Shown piece after piece: positions 1 through 8,006 of a stretch of 13,602 bases of DNA. The number at the start of each line of letters is the position of its first letter. Position 1 is the stretch's first letter. The notes under the pieces are model-generated. The model searched no databases. It saw only the letters and a program-made list of their open reading frames with translations, and was not told the DNA's origin. The translations under genes and the position numbers were made by a program. The DNA comes from an uncultured Rhodanobacteraceae bacterium. Lineage in GTDB: Bacteria > Pseudomonadota > Gammaproteobacteria > Xanthomonadales > Rhodanobacteraceae. The stretch lies in contig CAJXGK010000019.1 in NCBI GenBank assembly GCA_913053815.1, positions 1 to 13,602 on the forward strand, given 5' to 3'.

Positions 1-786
1 GTACGGGTCAAGGTGCTGACCCGGCGTCTGGATAAGGTTCGCGTGCAGTGTCACCAGCAAAGTCAGGCGCGACGGCGTGCTGCCTTACCCAGGGTAGCGT
101 TAGTGGGCTACACCAATGCGGGTAAGTCCACTGTGTTCAATACTTTGACTGGGGCCGGGGTCTATACCGCCGATAAGCTGTTCGCGACCCTCGATCCGAC
201 GGTACGGCGCATCGAAGACCCTGATTGCGGTCCGTTGATGTTGGCCGATACGGTGGGTTTCGTGCGTGAGCTGCCTCATGATCTGATCGCGGCATTTCGC
301 GCCACCTTGTCCGAGGCGCGCGAAGCGGATCTACTGCTGCATGTCGTCGATAGTGCCGATACCGAGCAGCAGGCCATGCAGACGATCGTCAACAACGTGC
401 TTGAGGAAATCGGTGCCGGTGATTTGCCACAATTGTTGGTGATGAACAAGATTGACCTGAATGGCCACCCACCGCAGGTGGATCGCGATGCCACCGATAT
501 GCCACACAGGGTGTGGCTATCGGCGGCGGGGGACGACGGTGTGGAGGCCCTGCGCACGGCGATCGCCGAATGTGTCGGGGTCGAACAAGTGCGTGGGGTG
601 TTACGACTCCCGGCCGCAGAGGGCCGTTTGCGAGCCCGGCTGATTGAACTCGGCGCCGTGCGTGGCGAGCAGTACGACGAGCAAGGCTGGGTATTGCAGG
701 TCGAAGCTCCACGCAGCCGTCTCGAACCCCTTTTGGGCCACAATCTGGATGACTGCCTGGATCCCCTGCTTGCCCGGGCCGAATAA
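1..786 (+). CDS. hflX: GTPase HflX, 3' part (5' end outside window)
   Basis: HflX is a GTPase that binds the 50S subunit and splits stalled or stressed ribosomes. The frame is open from base 1, so the N-terminal domain lies outside the window; the GTG at 13 is internal. Visible are the end of the basic coiled-coil linker (KVLTRRLDKVRVQ), the P-loop GYTNAGKST (nt 106-132), the G2/switch region around FATLDPTVRR, G3 DTVGFVRELP, G4 NKID and a G5-like SAA, followed by the C-terminal domain. The run FATLDPTVR with DTVGFVRELPHDLI is diagnostic of HflX within the Obg-HflX GTPases. It stands upstream of hflK with a 132-base gap, as in the usual hfq-hflX-hflK-hflC cluster. Function is very sure; the true start is not visible. 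Confidence 0.96.
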   Translation, partial: VRVKVLTRRLDKVRVQCHQQSQARRRAALPRVALVGYTNAGKSTVFNTLTGAGVYTADKLFATLDPTVRRIEDPDCGPLMLADTVGFVRELPHDLIAAFRATLSEAREADLLLHVVDSADTEQQAMQTIVNNVLEEIGAGDLPQLLVMNKIDLNGHPPQVDRDATDMPHRVWLSAAGDDGVEALRTAIAECVGVEQVRGVLRLPAAEGRLRARLIELGAVRGEQYDEQGWVLQVEAPRSRLEPLLGHNLDDCLDPLLARAE

Positions 787-918
787 GCCCACTTACAATG
801 CAGCCCGGCTAGGTGCGTAGACAGACATGAGTTAAGTCTTGTCGGGTATAGTGAGCCGCCTGGCATGCTGCATCGTTGTAGTATGTAACCTGTGATCCCA
901 TACTGGAGATAGCTAAGC

Positions 919-1992
919 ATGGCATGGAATGAACCTGGTGGTGGCCAGCGCGATCCTTGGAGACGCGGTGGCAATAAGAACCCCGATTTCGATGCAATTC
1001 TGAAACGCCTGCGACAGCACTTCAAAGGTTTGGGCGATGGAGGTCCGAAAAGTATTGGCGTACTCATCCTGGCAGTGATTCTGGCCTGGCTGCTGTTGGG
1101 ATCCTGGACCGTCATCAATGCGCGTCAGGTGGGTGTGGTACTCCGCTTCGGGGCCTATAGCCGAACCCTCCCGCCGGGCTTTCACCTGGTTTTTCCACAG
1201 CCTATTTCACAGGTTCTGAAGGTCGAAATGACCCGGGTTCGTTCGGTCTCTGACACGGTACTGATGTTAACCAAGGACGAGAATATCATCCAGGTCAATT
1301 TCAACGTGCAGTACCAGGTCAACGATGCCAAGAAATATCTGTTCTCGATGCAAAACCCGGATCTTGCAGTACGCCAGTCTGCTGAGGCGGCGGTACGCTC
1401 AGTAGTGGGCTCCAGTACCATGGATACCCTGCTCTCGGGGCAGGGTGCGACCATGGTTGCACGAACCAGCAAAGCGCTGCAGAAAATGCTCAACAGCTAC
1501 GGTGCGGGACTGCGTATCACCGAAGTCAATTTCCAGAATATCGCTCCTCCGAGTGAAGTCAAAGCGGCCTTCGACGATGTCAACAAGGCTCGCGAAGATC
1601 GCCAGCGTATCGAGAACGTGGCCAAGGCCTATGCCAGCAAGATCATTCCTGAGGCGCGTGGTCAGGCGGCCTCGATCATCGCCGGTTCAGAAGGTTACAA
1701 GGCTTCGCGAATCGCCCGGGCACGTGGTGATACCCAACGTTTTCTGCTGTTACTCAAGGAGTATCAGCTAGCTCCCAAGGTGACCGGCGAGCGTTTGTGG
1801 CTGGAGACTATTGAGGATGTATTCAAGAACAACTCCAAGATTATTGATGGAGGTAATGCCCGTAATTTCATCAATTTACCCTCCACCTTGGGTAAAACAA
1901 CCACACCGACCGCACCGGTGGCCGGGACCGTGATGGAGTCCTTGTCCAAACCGGCCCCGAGTGGTGCCACGTCACCGGCCGCAGGAGGATAA
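919..1992 (+). CDS. hflK: FtsH protease modulator HflK (SPFH membrane protein)
   Basis: HflK forms, with HflC, the large periplasmic-facing complex that encloses FtsH and limits its proteolysis of membrane proteins. The 357-aa product starts MAWNEPGG, the usual HflK beginning, behind GGAG at 905-908. An acidic/glycine-rich cytoplasmic tail (about 1-43) is followed by one transmembrane helix (about 45-65) and then the SPFH/band-7 domain beginning at NARQVGVVLRFG. The later part is a charged helical region (KAREDRQRIENVAKAYASK) with the EARGQAASIIAGSEGYKASR stretch typical of the family. The C-terminus is a Pro/Thr/Ala-rich low-complexity tail, variable among HflK proteins. The gene is followed four bases later by hflC, and its last codons carry the hflC ribosome binding site. 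Confidence 0.96.
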   Translation: MAWNEPGGGQRDPWRRGGNKNPDFDAILKRLRQHFKGLGDGGPKSIGVLILAVILAWLLLGSWTVINARQVGVVLRFGAYSRTLPPGFHLVFPQPISQVLKVEMTRVRSVSDTVLMLTKDENIIQVNFNVQYQVNDAKKYLFSMQNPDLAVRQSAEAAVRSVVGSSTMDTLLSGQGATMVARTSKALQKMLNSYGAGLRITEVNFQNIAPPSEVKAAFDDVNKAREDRQRIENVAKAYASKIIPEARGQAASIIAGSEGYKASRIARARGDTQRFLLLLKEYQLAPKVTGERLWLETIEDVFKNNSKIIDGGNARNFINLPSTLGKTTTPTAPVAGTVMESLSKPAPSGATSPAAGG

Positions 1993-1996
1993 AAAA

Positions 1997-2866
1997 ATGA
2001 AATTTACCTGGATCATTATTCTTGTGGTATTGGTGTTGGCAGGCTTGGGAAGTGTTTTTACCGTGCGCCAGGATCAGGACGCCATTCTGCTGCAGTTTGG
2101 GCGCATTGTGCGTAGTAATTACCAGCCGGGCTTACATTTCAAAATTCCCTTTGTGCAACAGGATATGACGTTCGACAAGCGTATTCATACCCTGGATGCA
2201 AGTCCCGAGCGTTATTTCACTTCAGAAAAAAAGATCGTCAATGTTGATTTTTACGTCAAATGGCGGATTTCCAATCCGGTTCTTTATTACCAGTCTTCCG
2301 GAGGTAGTGCTCTACAGGTAGAGGCACGACTCAGTCCGATCGTGAAAGATGCTTTACGTTTTGAATTTAGCGCTCGGCCTCTTGAAGAACTGATTGCCGG
2401 AGGACGTAGGGATATCACCAGCAATGTGATGAAGCAGACCAACCAGGCAACTTCCAAGACCTTGGGTATCCAGATTGTGGATGTGCGCATCAAACGCCTG
2501 GACTTGCCCGATACGGTGAGCGAATCGGTATTCAAACGGATGCGTGCCGAGCGCATGAATCTGGCCAATGCACTGCGTTCCACCGGTGAGGAAGAGGCGG
2601 CCAAGATACGCTCCAATGCCAATCGTGAGCGTCAAGTACTGGTTGCCCAAGCCAGGCAGAAGGGGGCAGTGACCCGCGGTCAAGGTGATGCTCAGGCTGC
2701 TGAAATCTATGCTGTAGCAGCCAAGAAAAATCCACGATTTTTTGATTTTTATCGTAGCCTCGAGTCTTACCGACGTAGTTTTTCAGATGGACGCAGCGTC
2801 TTGATTATGAAGGCCAGCTCACCTTACCTTCGCTATCTTCAGCACGGCGATGGCTTATTGAAGTGA
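1997..2866 (+). CDS. hflC: FtsH protease modulator HflC (SPFH membrane protein)
   Basis: This is the partner of HflK in the complex around FtsH. The start chosen is MKFTWIIIL, because AGGAGG lies at 1983-1988 and because HflC proteins begin with a very short cytoplasmic tail before the membrane helix; a longer frame opening at 1961 overlaps hflK and has no such site. The product is 289 aa: signal-anchor helix about 4-22, SPFH domain from VRQDQDAILLQFG, the family hallmark LDASPERYFTSEKK, then a charged coiled-coil region (RMRAERMNLANALRSTGEEEAAKIRS) and RGQGDAQAAEIYA. The stop overlaps the GTG of the next gene by four bases (GTGA), which suggests coupled translation. Confidence 0.96.
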   Translation: MKFTWIIILVVLVLAGLGSVFTVRQDQDAILLQFGRIVRSNYQPGLHFKIPFVQQDMTFDKRIHTLDASPERYFTSEKKIVNVDFYVKWRISNPVLYYQSSGGSALQVEARLSPIVKDALRFEFSARPLEELIAGGRRDITSNVMKQTNQATSKTLGIQIVDVRIKRLDLPDTVSESVFKRMRAERMNLANALRSTGEEEAAKIRSNANRERQVLVAQARQKGAVTRGQGDAQAAEIYAVAAKKNPRFFDFYRSLESYRRSFSDGRSVLIMKASSPYLRYLQHGDGLLK

Positions 2867-3057
2867 ATCGGCTTACTGGAGAATTCGGCGCAGCCCTATG
2901 CTTAGTGGTGATTATTGAAGGTTTGGTTCTGCTGGTGATTCCTCGATTGTGGCAGCGGATGGCTGCCGAAGCCCAAAAGCTGTCAACGCAGCATTTGCGC
3001 ATTACCGGTTTGACGGCGGTCGCACTAGGACTGATCGGCCTACACTGGTTGCGATGA
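2863..3057 (+). CDS. DUF2065 (YjeT-type) small inner-membrane protein
   Basis: A 64-aa protein of the DUF2065/YjeT family, which sits almost invariably after hflC in gammaproteobacteria; its biochemical role is unknown. The start is GTG at 2863, overlapping the hflC stop as GTGA; no ATG is available at the right place. Two hydrophobic segments are visible: about residues 9-26 (AALCLVVIIEGLVLLVIP) and about 46-62 (ITGLTAVALGLIGLHWL), joined by a short polar linker (RLWQRMAAEAQKLSTQHLR), giving a hairpin-like membrane topology. The length is close to the usual 60-65 aa. Its stop overlaps the ATG of the next short frame (ATGA). The family assignment rests on context plus the P-R-x-W-x-x-M linker and the GL-x-x-L-x-L-G-L-I pattern of the second helix. 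Confidence 0.88.
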   Translation: MNRLTGEFGAALCLVVIIEGLVLLVIPRLWQRMAAEAQKLSTQHLRITGLTAVALGLIGLHWLR

Positions 3058-3158
3058 ACCGGAAACCGGTTCTAGTCGTGATCTCCGGGTTGCCACAGGG
3101 ACGCTCGGAGTGGCCTTCCGCGCACCTTCCTGAGTTCGGGCACATTATTCGAGACTGA
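3054..3158 (+). CDS. 34-codon ORF between DUF2065 and purA, possible hisZ relic
   Basis: The ATG overlaps the DUF2065 stop (ATGA) and the TGA lies three bases before the purA ATG, so ribosomes could pass directly from one gene to the next. The peptide contains PVLVVISGLPQG followed by FGHIIRD. In pseudomonads and relatives hisZ (regulatory subunit of ATP phosphoribosyltransferase) sits exactly here, and HisZ proteins end with a beta strand and a GLPG-like turn followed by a D-R-x-L/I motif; the peptide could be a shrunken 3' end of that gene. That link is inference. purA has no strong ribosome binding site of its own, which favours this frame being translated as a coupling ORF. Many relatives, such as E. 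coli, have no gene here, so it could also be chance. Confidence 0.4.
   Translation: MNRKPVLVVISGLPQGRSEWPSAHLPEFGHIIRD
3056..3072. repeat. perfect 7-bp inverted repeat (GAACCGG-AAA-CCGGTTC)
   Basis: GAACCGG and CCGGTTC are exact reverse complements separated by AAA. The repeat begins inside the DUF2065 stop codon and covers the second to seventh codons of the 34-codon ORF. No T-run follows, so it is not a typical intrinsic terminator. It could be an RNA stem-loop affecting coupling into purA, or a DNA operator dyad. It does not match the classic enterobacterial PurR box. Confidence 0.45.
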
Positions 3159-4454
<1,296 letters not shown>

Positions 4455-4474
4455 AGATGGGGCGGCTGACTGGA

Positions 4475-5962
4475 CTATTCCGAATCTATCGGAGATTCAG
4501 TAGTGGCCGCAGGTTTCAGATTCTGTTGCTTACAATTATTGCGACCGGTGCGTTTAGCCTGGTATAGCGCGTGATCGGCGGCACTAATCAGCTTCACCGC
4601 GGTGCAGCGGCCGCCAGGGTGACAGGTTGCCACGCCAATGCTGATGGTCAGGTAGCGTGACACGCTGGATCCTGCATGGATCAGCTTTGCCCGTAGGACC
4701 TCACAACGTAGCCGCTGGGCGATTTCCATGGCAGCTTGGCCATCGGTACGGGGCAGGATGACCGTAAACTCCTCGCCTCCGTACCGCGCGAACACGGCAT
4801 CTGTACCACGCAACAAGGTGCGTATCTTCTCGCCGATCCGGCTCAGGCAGGCATCACCAGCCTGGTGGCCATACAGATCGTTATAGGCTTTGAAATTATC
4901 GATATCGATCATCAACAATGCTAAATATCGTTGATGGCGTTCAGCATATTTCCAGTGTTCGGTTAACGCCCGATCAAAGCCACGTCGGTTTTCGGCACCA
5001 GTCAATGCATCTTCGTTGCTCAGACGCTCCAGCTGGTGGTTGGCCAGGGTCAACTTGTGGTTCAGTTGATCGAGTTCGGAGACCAGTTGCTCAGAACGGG
5101 TATTTGCATTACGCAAGCGGGTGCTGATCAGGCGCAGATTCAGTACCCCACCGATCTGGTCAGCTAAAATATCGAGTACCTGGCGTACTTCGGGCTGGAA
5201 GCTACCTGCGACGGGGCTTTCCATATTAATCAGTCCCAGCATGCTGCCATGATACTTGATTGGCATCACCAATTCGGCTTGGGTCAGAGAATTGCCGGGA
5301 AGATAACCCGCTGCGTTGCTCACCTCAGGCTCGTAGACGGCCTGTTTAAGTTGCAGTGCCTGCCCAGTTAATCCACGGTTTTCGGGCCACCTCATACCTT
5401 CTTGCAAGGTGAAATGGCTTTCTCCGGCATGGGCCTTAAGCACTAACCTCTGACCCTCAACCAGACAGAGCGTTGTCAGTGACAGGTTGAAACGATCATG
5501 CAGATAGTGCACCACGCTGAGTAGAAGCACGTCCATGTCTTCCTCGAAAAGAAGAATATAGGAGAGATCCAGCATCAGGTCCGCCAATGCGGCATGGGTA
5601 CGATATCGCTCGAGGGAGAGCAGGATACGAAGTTGGGTCAACAGTGCAGGCATACCTTGACCCAGCGTATGTTTTACTACCGCGTTACGGTATCCCCGGG
5701 GTAGGTTGATATGCAACTTGCCAAGCTCAGTCTGGGTTTCGTCAAGCACCTCGAAGGTCAGTCGCGTGGCCGTCGCGACCGAGTTCGGTATGCTATCGGA
5801 TCTAGAAGGCGTTTCAAGAACGATCCTGCAGCCGGGGATGCCTTGGGTAAGGGATCGAGAGAGTTGGCCTACCCATTGTTGACTACTTAGACATCCGGCC
5901 AGTGCTGCGGACAGCCGAGCACCGGGCCAACGAACCCCATTGTGCTTCGCGGCGTCGTTCAT
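4475..5962 (-). CDS. GAF-GGDEF diguanylate cyclase
   Basis: It probably makes cyclic di-GMP from two GTP, a signal that controls the motile-sessile switch. The 495-aa product has an N-terminal region without a recognised domain (1-130), a GAF-type sensory domain (about 138-275, with ENRGLTGQALQLKQAVYEPEV and PIKYHGSMLGLINMESP), a coiled-coil linker (about 285-315) and a GGDEF domain (about 318-472). The domain opens with LTGAENRRGFD, then MIDIDNFKAYNDLYGHQAGD with metal-binding Asp353, and the active-site signature GGEEF at 395-399, so catalysis should be intact. An I-site-like RGTD lies at 385-388 but is six residues ahead of GGEEF instead of the usual five. No transmembrane helix is seen, so it is likely cytoplasmic. 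The start is preceded by AGGGG seven bases upstream. The input signal is unknown. Confidence 0.93.
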   Translation of the reverse strand: MNDAAKHNGVRWPGARLSAALAGCLSSQQWVGQLSRSLTQGIPGCRIVLETPSRSDSIPNSVATATRLTFEVLDETQTELGKLHINLPRGYRNAVVKHTLGQGMPALLTQLRILLSLERYRTHAALADLMLDLSYILLFEEDMDVLLLSVVHYLHDRFNLSLTTLCLVEGQRLVLKAHAGESHFTLQEGMRWPENRGLTGQALQLKQAVYEPEVSNAAGYLPGNSLTQAELVMPIKYHGSMLGLINMESPVAGSFQPEVRQVLDILADQIGGVLNLRLISTRLRNANTRSEQLVSELDQLNHKLTLANHQLERLSNEDALTGAENRRGFDRALTEHWKYAERHQRYLALLMIDIDNFKAYNDLYGHQAGDACLSRIGEKIRTLLRGTDAVFARYGGEEFTVILPRTDGQAAMEIAQRLRCEVLRAKLIHAGSSVSRYLTISIGVATCHPGGRCTAVKLISAADHALYQAKRTGRNNCKQQNLKPAATTESPIDSE

Positions 5963-6426
5963 GTTTGGCCCCTGATGGTCTGGGGTAGAATACCTTGGCG
6001 TAATGCCGAGAGTGGGGTCGGGATGAAGCTGTTATTAAACACCGTCAATCCTGCGTGATATAGTGGTTGGCGAATACGGTACGTTTTAAAAATCCGTGTC
6101 AGGAAGCACAGAATCCTCTCCCCAGGATTGCATCAAGCAGTCCATTGGGTGCTATTCCACAGCATGGGAAATACTTCAGTATAACGCCCATTCAAATACC
6201 TAAGGTAACCTCCTGGCTTTGCCGGGGGACACATAAGGTTTGACCTATACAGCAGTCGCTGTGAATCTGGAATCTCAACCAAGAGGTGAGGATTCACGAT
6301 GAATTCCGCCAATTTATTGCGGGGTGGGGTGGGGGATGCCGATGAAACCTGGATCGGGTGTGCTATGCCACTTGGTGAGTTCAGATCCATCGATGGGCAC
6401 GGCACGACTGCAATGGAATGACTGCT
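5963..6426. other. gene-poor stretch upstream of the diguanylate cyclase
   Basis: No convincing gene is seen on either strand. It begins with the 5' leader of the - strand diguanylate cyclase. It holds a short AATCCT/AGGATT inverted repeat (6112-6129), a CCTGGC-TTT-GCCGGG hairpin (6212-6226, one wobble pair) and GTGAATC/GATTCAC (6261-6297) flanking a purine-rich AGAGGTGAGG. Behind the latter an ATG at 6299 opens a 39-codon + strand frame ending at 6418. The mixture of short repeats and abrupt change into transposase sequence near 6427 suggests remains of one or more insertions. Confidence 0.5.
6299..6418 (+). CDS. 39-codon ORF with strong RBS, unrecognised
   Basis: ATG at 6299 lies behind the purine-rich AGAGGTGAGG, spaced suitably for a ribosome binding site. 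The peptide (MNSANLLRGGVGDADETW, then IGCAMPLGEFRSIDGHGTTAME) has no signal peptide, membrane helix or recognised motif. The ribosome binding site lies between the arms of a 7-bp inverted repeat (GTGAATC/GATTCAC), whose second arm ends just before the ATG. It may be the 5' end of a gene cut off by the transposase fragment that starts within ten bases of its stop, or non-coding. I am not sure it is a gene. Confidence 0.2.
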
Positions 6427-6720
6427 CCTGAACACCACCACTCAGGCATCGCCTACCTGGTGCCGCAAGCCGTCCATGACGGCCGCACCAACGAGATCCT
6501 CGAAGCGCGCGCAACGGACTCTGGATGCTGCCTACGAGGCCAACCCCGCCCGCTTCAAGGGACAACGACCCGAATCTAACCGGCCCCCCACCGGAGGTGG
6601 TCTGGATCAACTCCCCCGTTCGATGCCTCAGCCGACCAACAGGAGCTTGCCTAGCTACATTAATTTTGACAACCCGGGGTCTCATTTCCCTTGACACATT
6701 GCACCCCGGAAATCCCGGAG
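6427..6720 (+). mobile_element. 3' remnant of an IS3-type insertion sequence (broken transposase)
   Basis: The + strand reads PEHHHSGIAYLVPQAVHDGR followed by TNEILEARAT, the C-terminal end of the integrase core of IS3-family OrfB (E/N-H-x-HSGI-x-Y-L-T/V-P, then VH-x-GR). After an extra base near 6516 the reading continues in the next frame as TLDAAYEANPARFKGQRPE, and after a second extra base near 6593 as EVVWINSPVR, matching the usual family ending (WINPP). At least two frameshifts and loss of all upstream catalytic sequence make it inactive. The stretch near 6677-6713, with TTGACACATTG, may contain the old right end. Family assignment is from motif memory; the subgroup is not determined. 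Confidence 0.72.
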
Positions 6721-6735
6721 GCTGGTGGGCGTGAG

Positions 6736-6754
6736 TCATGCCGCCATGGCATGA
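6736..6754. repeat. 7-bp inverted repeat TCATGCC/GGCATGA
   Basis: TCATGCC (6736-6742) and GGCATGA (6748-6754) are exact reverse complements around GCCAT. The repeat lies just outside the insertion-sequence remnant. No T-run follows. Its role is unknown. Confidence 0.35.
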
Positions 6755-6812
6755 TCGGTGGTTTATCGAGACGGTAGACTGCTTCGACTTTCCGGTTCTT
6801 CCATGATCATCG

Positions 6813-6980
6813 ATGAATGATCCCATACCCAAATCGTTGGTGGGTATCGGCTATGCTGCAAGTCACGCCTCACCGCTGGGGCAAGGCGATACATTCCAGC
6901 TGGTCGGGAAGGGGCGCATCGCTGCCGACGGCAAGATCCATATCGATGACCCCATCCGTTACAACGGAGACAGGAGCTGA
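6813..6980 (+). pseudogene. 55-codon ORF, likely 3' fragment of a lost gene
   Basis: The frame runs from ATG 6813 to TGA 6978-6980 and encodes a peptide that looks like ordinary folded-protein sequence (SLVGIGYAASHASPLGQGD, then FQLVGKGRIAADGKIHIDDP). I do not recognise the family. There is no ribosome binding site before the ATG and an in-frame stop lies at 6804-6806, so it is best seen as the tail of a gene whose upstream part was replaced or decayed when the neighbouring insertion sequence arrived. It ends one base before the enoyl-CoA isomerase ATG and contains that gene's ribosome binding site, as expected if the two once formed an operon. It could instead be a real small gene. Confidence 0.4.
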
Positions 6981-6981
6981 C

Positions 6982-7740
6982 ATGCTGGAAATTTATCAAC
7001 ACGATGGTGAAATTCGTGAACTCTGCCTGGCCCGGCCCCCCGTCAATGCCCTCGATCCGACTCTGCTGCATGCCTTGTATGAAGCGATCCAGGCGGCCGA
7101 GCGTGAGGAGGTGGCCGGCTTGATACTTTCCGGCGCCCCGGGGCTGTTCTCGGCCGGACTGGATTTGCCTATACTGTTGACCCTGGATCGCGATACCCTG
7201 GTCAAAGTCTGGCACGACTTTTTTGGATCAGCCGAGCTGCTCGCATGCAGCTCCATGCCCTGTGTCGCCGCCGTGACCGGTCACAGTCCGGCGGGTGGAG
7301 CAGTGTTGGCAATATGCTGCGATTACCGCATCATGGCGCGGGGGTCGTACCAGATCGGTCTCAATGAAGTACAGGTCGGTCTGACCGTACCGGGGGTCAT
7401 CGGCCAGGCCCTGGCCCGCCTGACCGGGCCTTACCGAGCCGAACGCCTGCTGGTCTCCGGGTCCCTACTTGAGTCCGACGCAGCTCTGGCCTGCGGCTTT
7501 ATCGACGAATTATGCGAGGTTGATCAGGTGCGTAACCGGGCTCTGGCCTGGCTGCAGGAACTGCTGGCGCTGCCTCGCAAGGCAATGCTGGAGACCCGGG
7601 CCATGGTACGCAGTGATCTGGCTAAGGCCTTTGCCGATCCAGAGCGTTTGCCCATCGCCGCGTTCAATGACGGTTGGTTCCATCCGCAAACCCAGCGAGC
7701 CCTCCGTGCCACCGTGGAGCGGATACAAAAGAAATCCTGA
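6982..7740 (+). CDS. crotonase-family protein, probable delta3,delta2-enoyl-CoA isomerase (ECI1-like)
   Basis: This probably shifts 3-enoyl-CoA to 2-trans-enoyl-CoA, an auxiliary step in beta-oxidation of unsaturated fatty acids. The start at 6982 has AGGAG five bases upstream and gives 252 aa, normal for a crotonase; an upstream in-frame extension to 6817 does not look like protein. Oxyanion-hole elements are FSAGLDL (56-62) and SPAGGAVLA (102-110). The hydratase Glu144 position (GGxCELA in rat hydratase) is Val108 here, while the Glu164 equivalent is kept as Glu129 in IGLNEVQVGL. A single catalytic Glu, and the close fit of PAGG...CDYRI...IGLNE to mitochondrial ECI1 (PAGGCLVALTCDYRI, IGLNETQLG), point to an isomerase rather than a hydratase. 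Name-based annotation would probably call it enoyl-CoA hydratase. Confidence 0.88.
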   Translation: MLEIYQHDGEIRELCLARPPVNALDPTLLHALYEAIQAAEREEVAGLILSGAPGLFSAGLDLPILLTLDRDTLVKVWHDFFGSAELLACSSMPCVAAVTGHSPAGGAVLAICCDYRIMARGSYQIGLNEVQVGLTVPGVIGQALARLTGPYRAERLLVSGSLLESDAALACGFIDELCEVDQVRNRALAWLQELLALPRKAMLETRAMVRSDLAKAFADPERLPIAAFNDGWFHPQTQRALRATVERIQKKS

Positions 7741-7774
7741 AGCAAACGTAACCCGGGTGGAGCGTGGGCATAGT

Positions 7775-7810
7775 CCGGGATGACGAGAACAAGAGGGGCC
7801 CGGGATGACG
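7775..7810. repeat. direct repeat CCGGGATGACG, two copies
   Basis: The 11-base unit occurs at 7775-7785 and again at 7800-7810, 25 bases apart start to start. Together with the adjacent hairpin it resembles the dispersed intergenic repeats (REP/MITE type) seen in many proteobacteria. Copy number elsewhere in the genome cannot be seen here. Confidence 0.5.
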
Positions 7811-7821
7811 GAATTTTCGGT

Positions 7822-7854
7822 GCTTGTCCAAGCCGGAGGACGGCTTGGACAAGC
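7822..7854. repeat. REP-like perfect 14-bp hairpin
   Basis: GCTTGTCCAAGCCG and CGGCTTGGACAAGC are exact reverse complements around the loop GAGGA. The stem is long, GC-rich and without a following T-run, so it is more like a REP/BIME palindrome than a classical terminator, though such stems can protect the 3' end of an upstream mRNA. It lies 82 bases after the isomerase stop. The flank CAAGCTCAGCATGA resembles dispersed repeat endings known from several genomes. Confidence 0.65.
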
Positions 7855-8006
7855 TCAGCATGAAATGGCTCACTTGTTTATAAAGCACGACACTAGGAAT
7901 CTGTCTGCATACCTCGACGACCGTATACGCTACAGGTCGCCATAACACGCGCAATTCTACGCTACGGCAATTCTCTATCGACAAGGAGCGATCCTATTCA
8001 TACGTT

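Noticed and set aside
822..852. Possible hflK promoter (CAGACA ... TATAGT)
   Set aside because: The spacer is 19 bases and the -35 match is poor; not strong enough to list as a feature.
276..1118. Long - strand open frame opposite hflX and the start of hflK
   Set aside because: It is the shadow of two clear + strand genes; the peptide is Ser/Arg-rich low-complexity sequence without motifs and spans the hflX-hflK gap.
4482..4498. GAATCT/AGATTC inverted repeat between the convergent purA and diguanylate cyclase genes
   Set aside because: Only a 6-bp AT-rich stem, inside the diguanylate cyclase coding end, with no T-run on either strand; not convincing as a bidirectional terminator.
6314..6832. 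172-codon - strand frame across the IS remnant
   Set aside because: It runs antisense through recognisable transposase sequence and has no protein-like motifs.
6817..6981. N-terminal extension of the isomerase frame
   Set aside because: The 55 extra residues match no crotonase N-terminus, while ATG 6982 has a good AGGAG and gives normal length.
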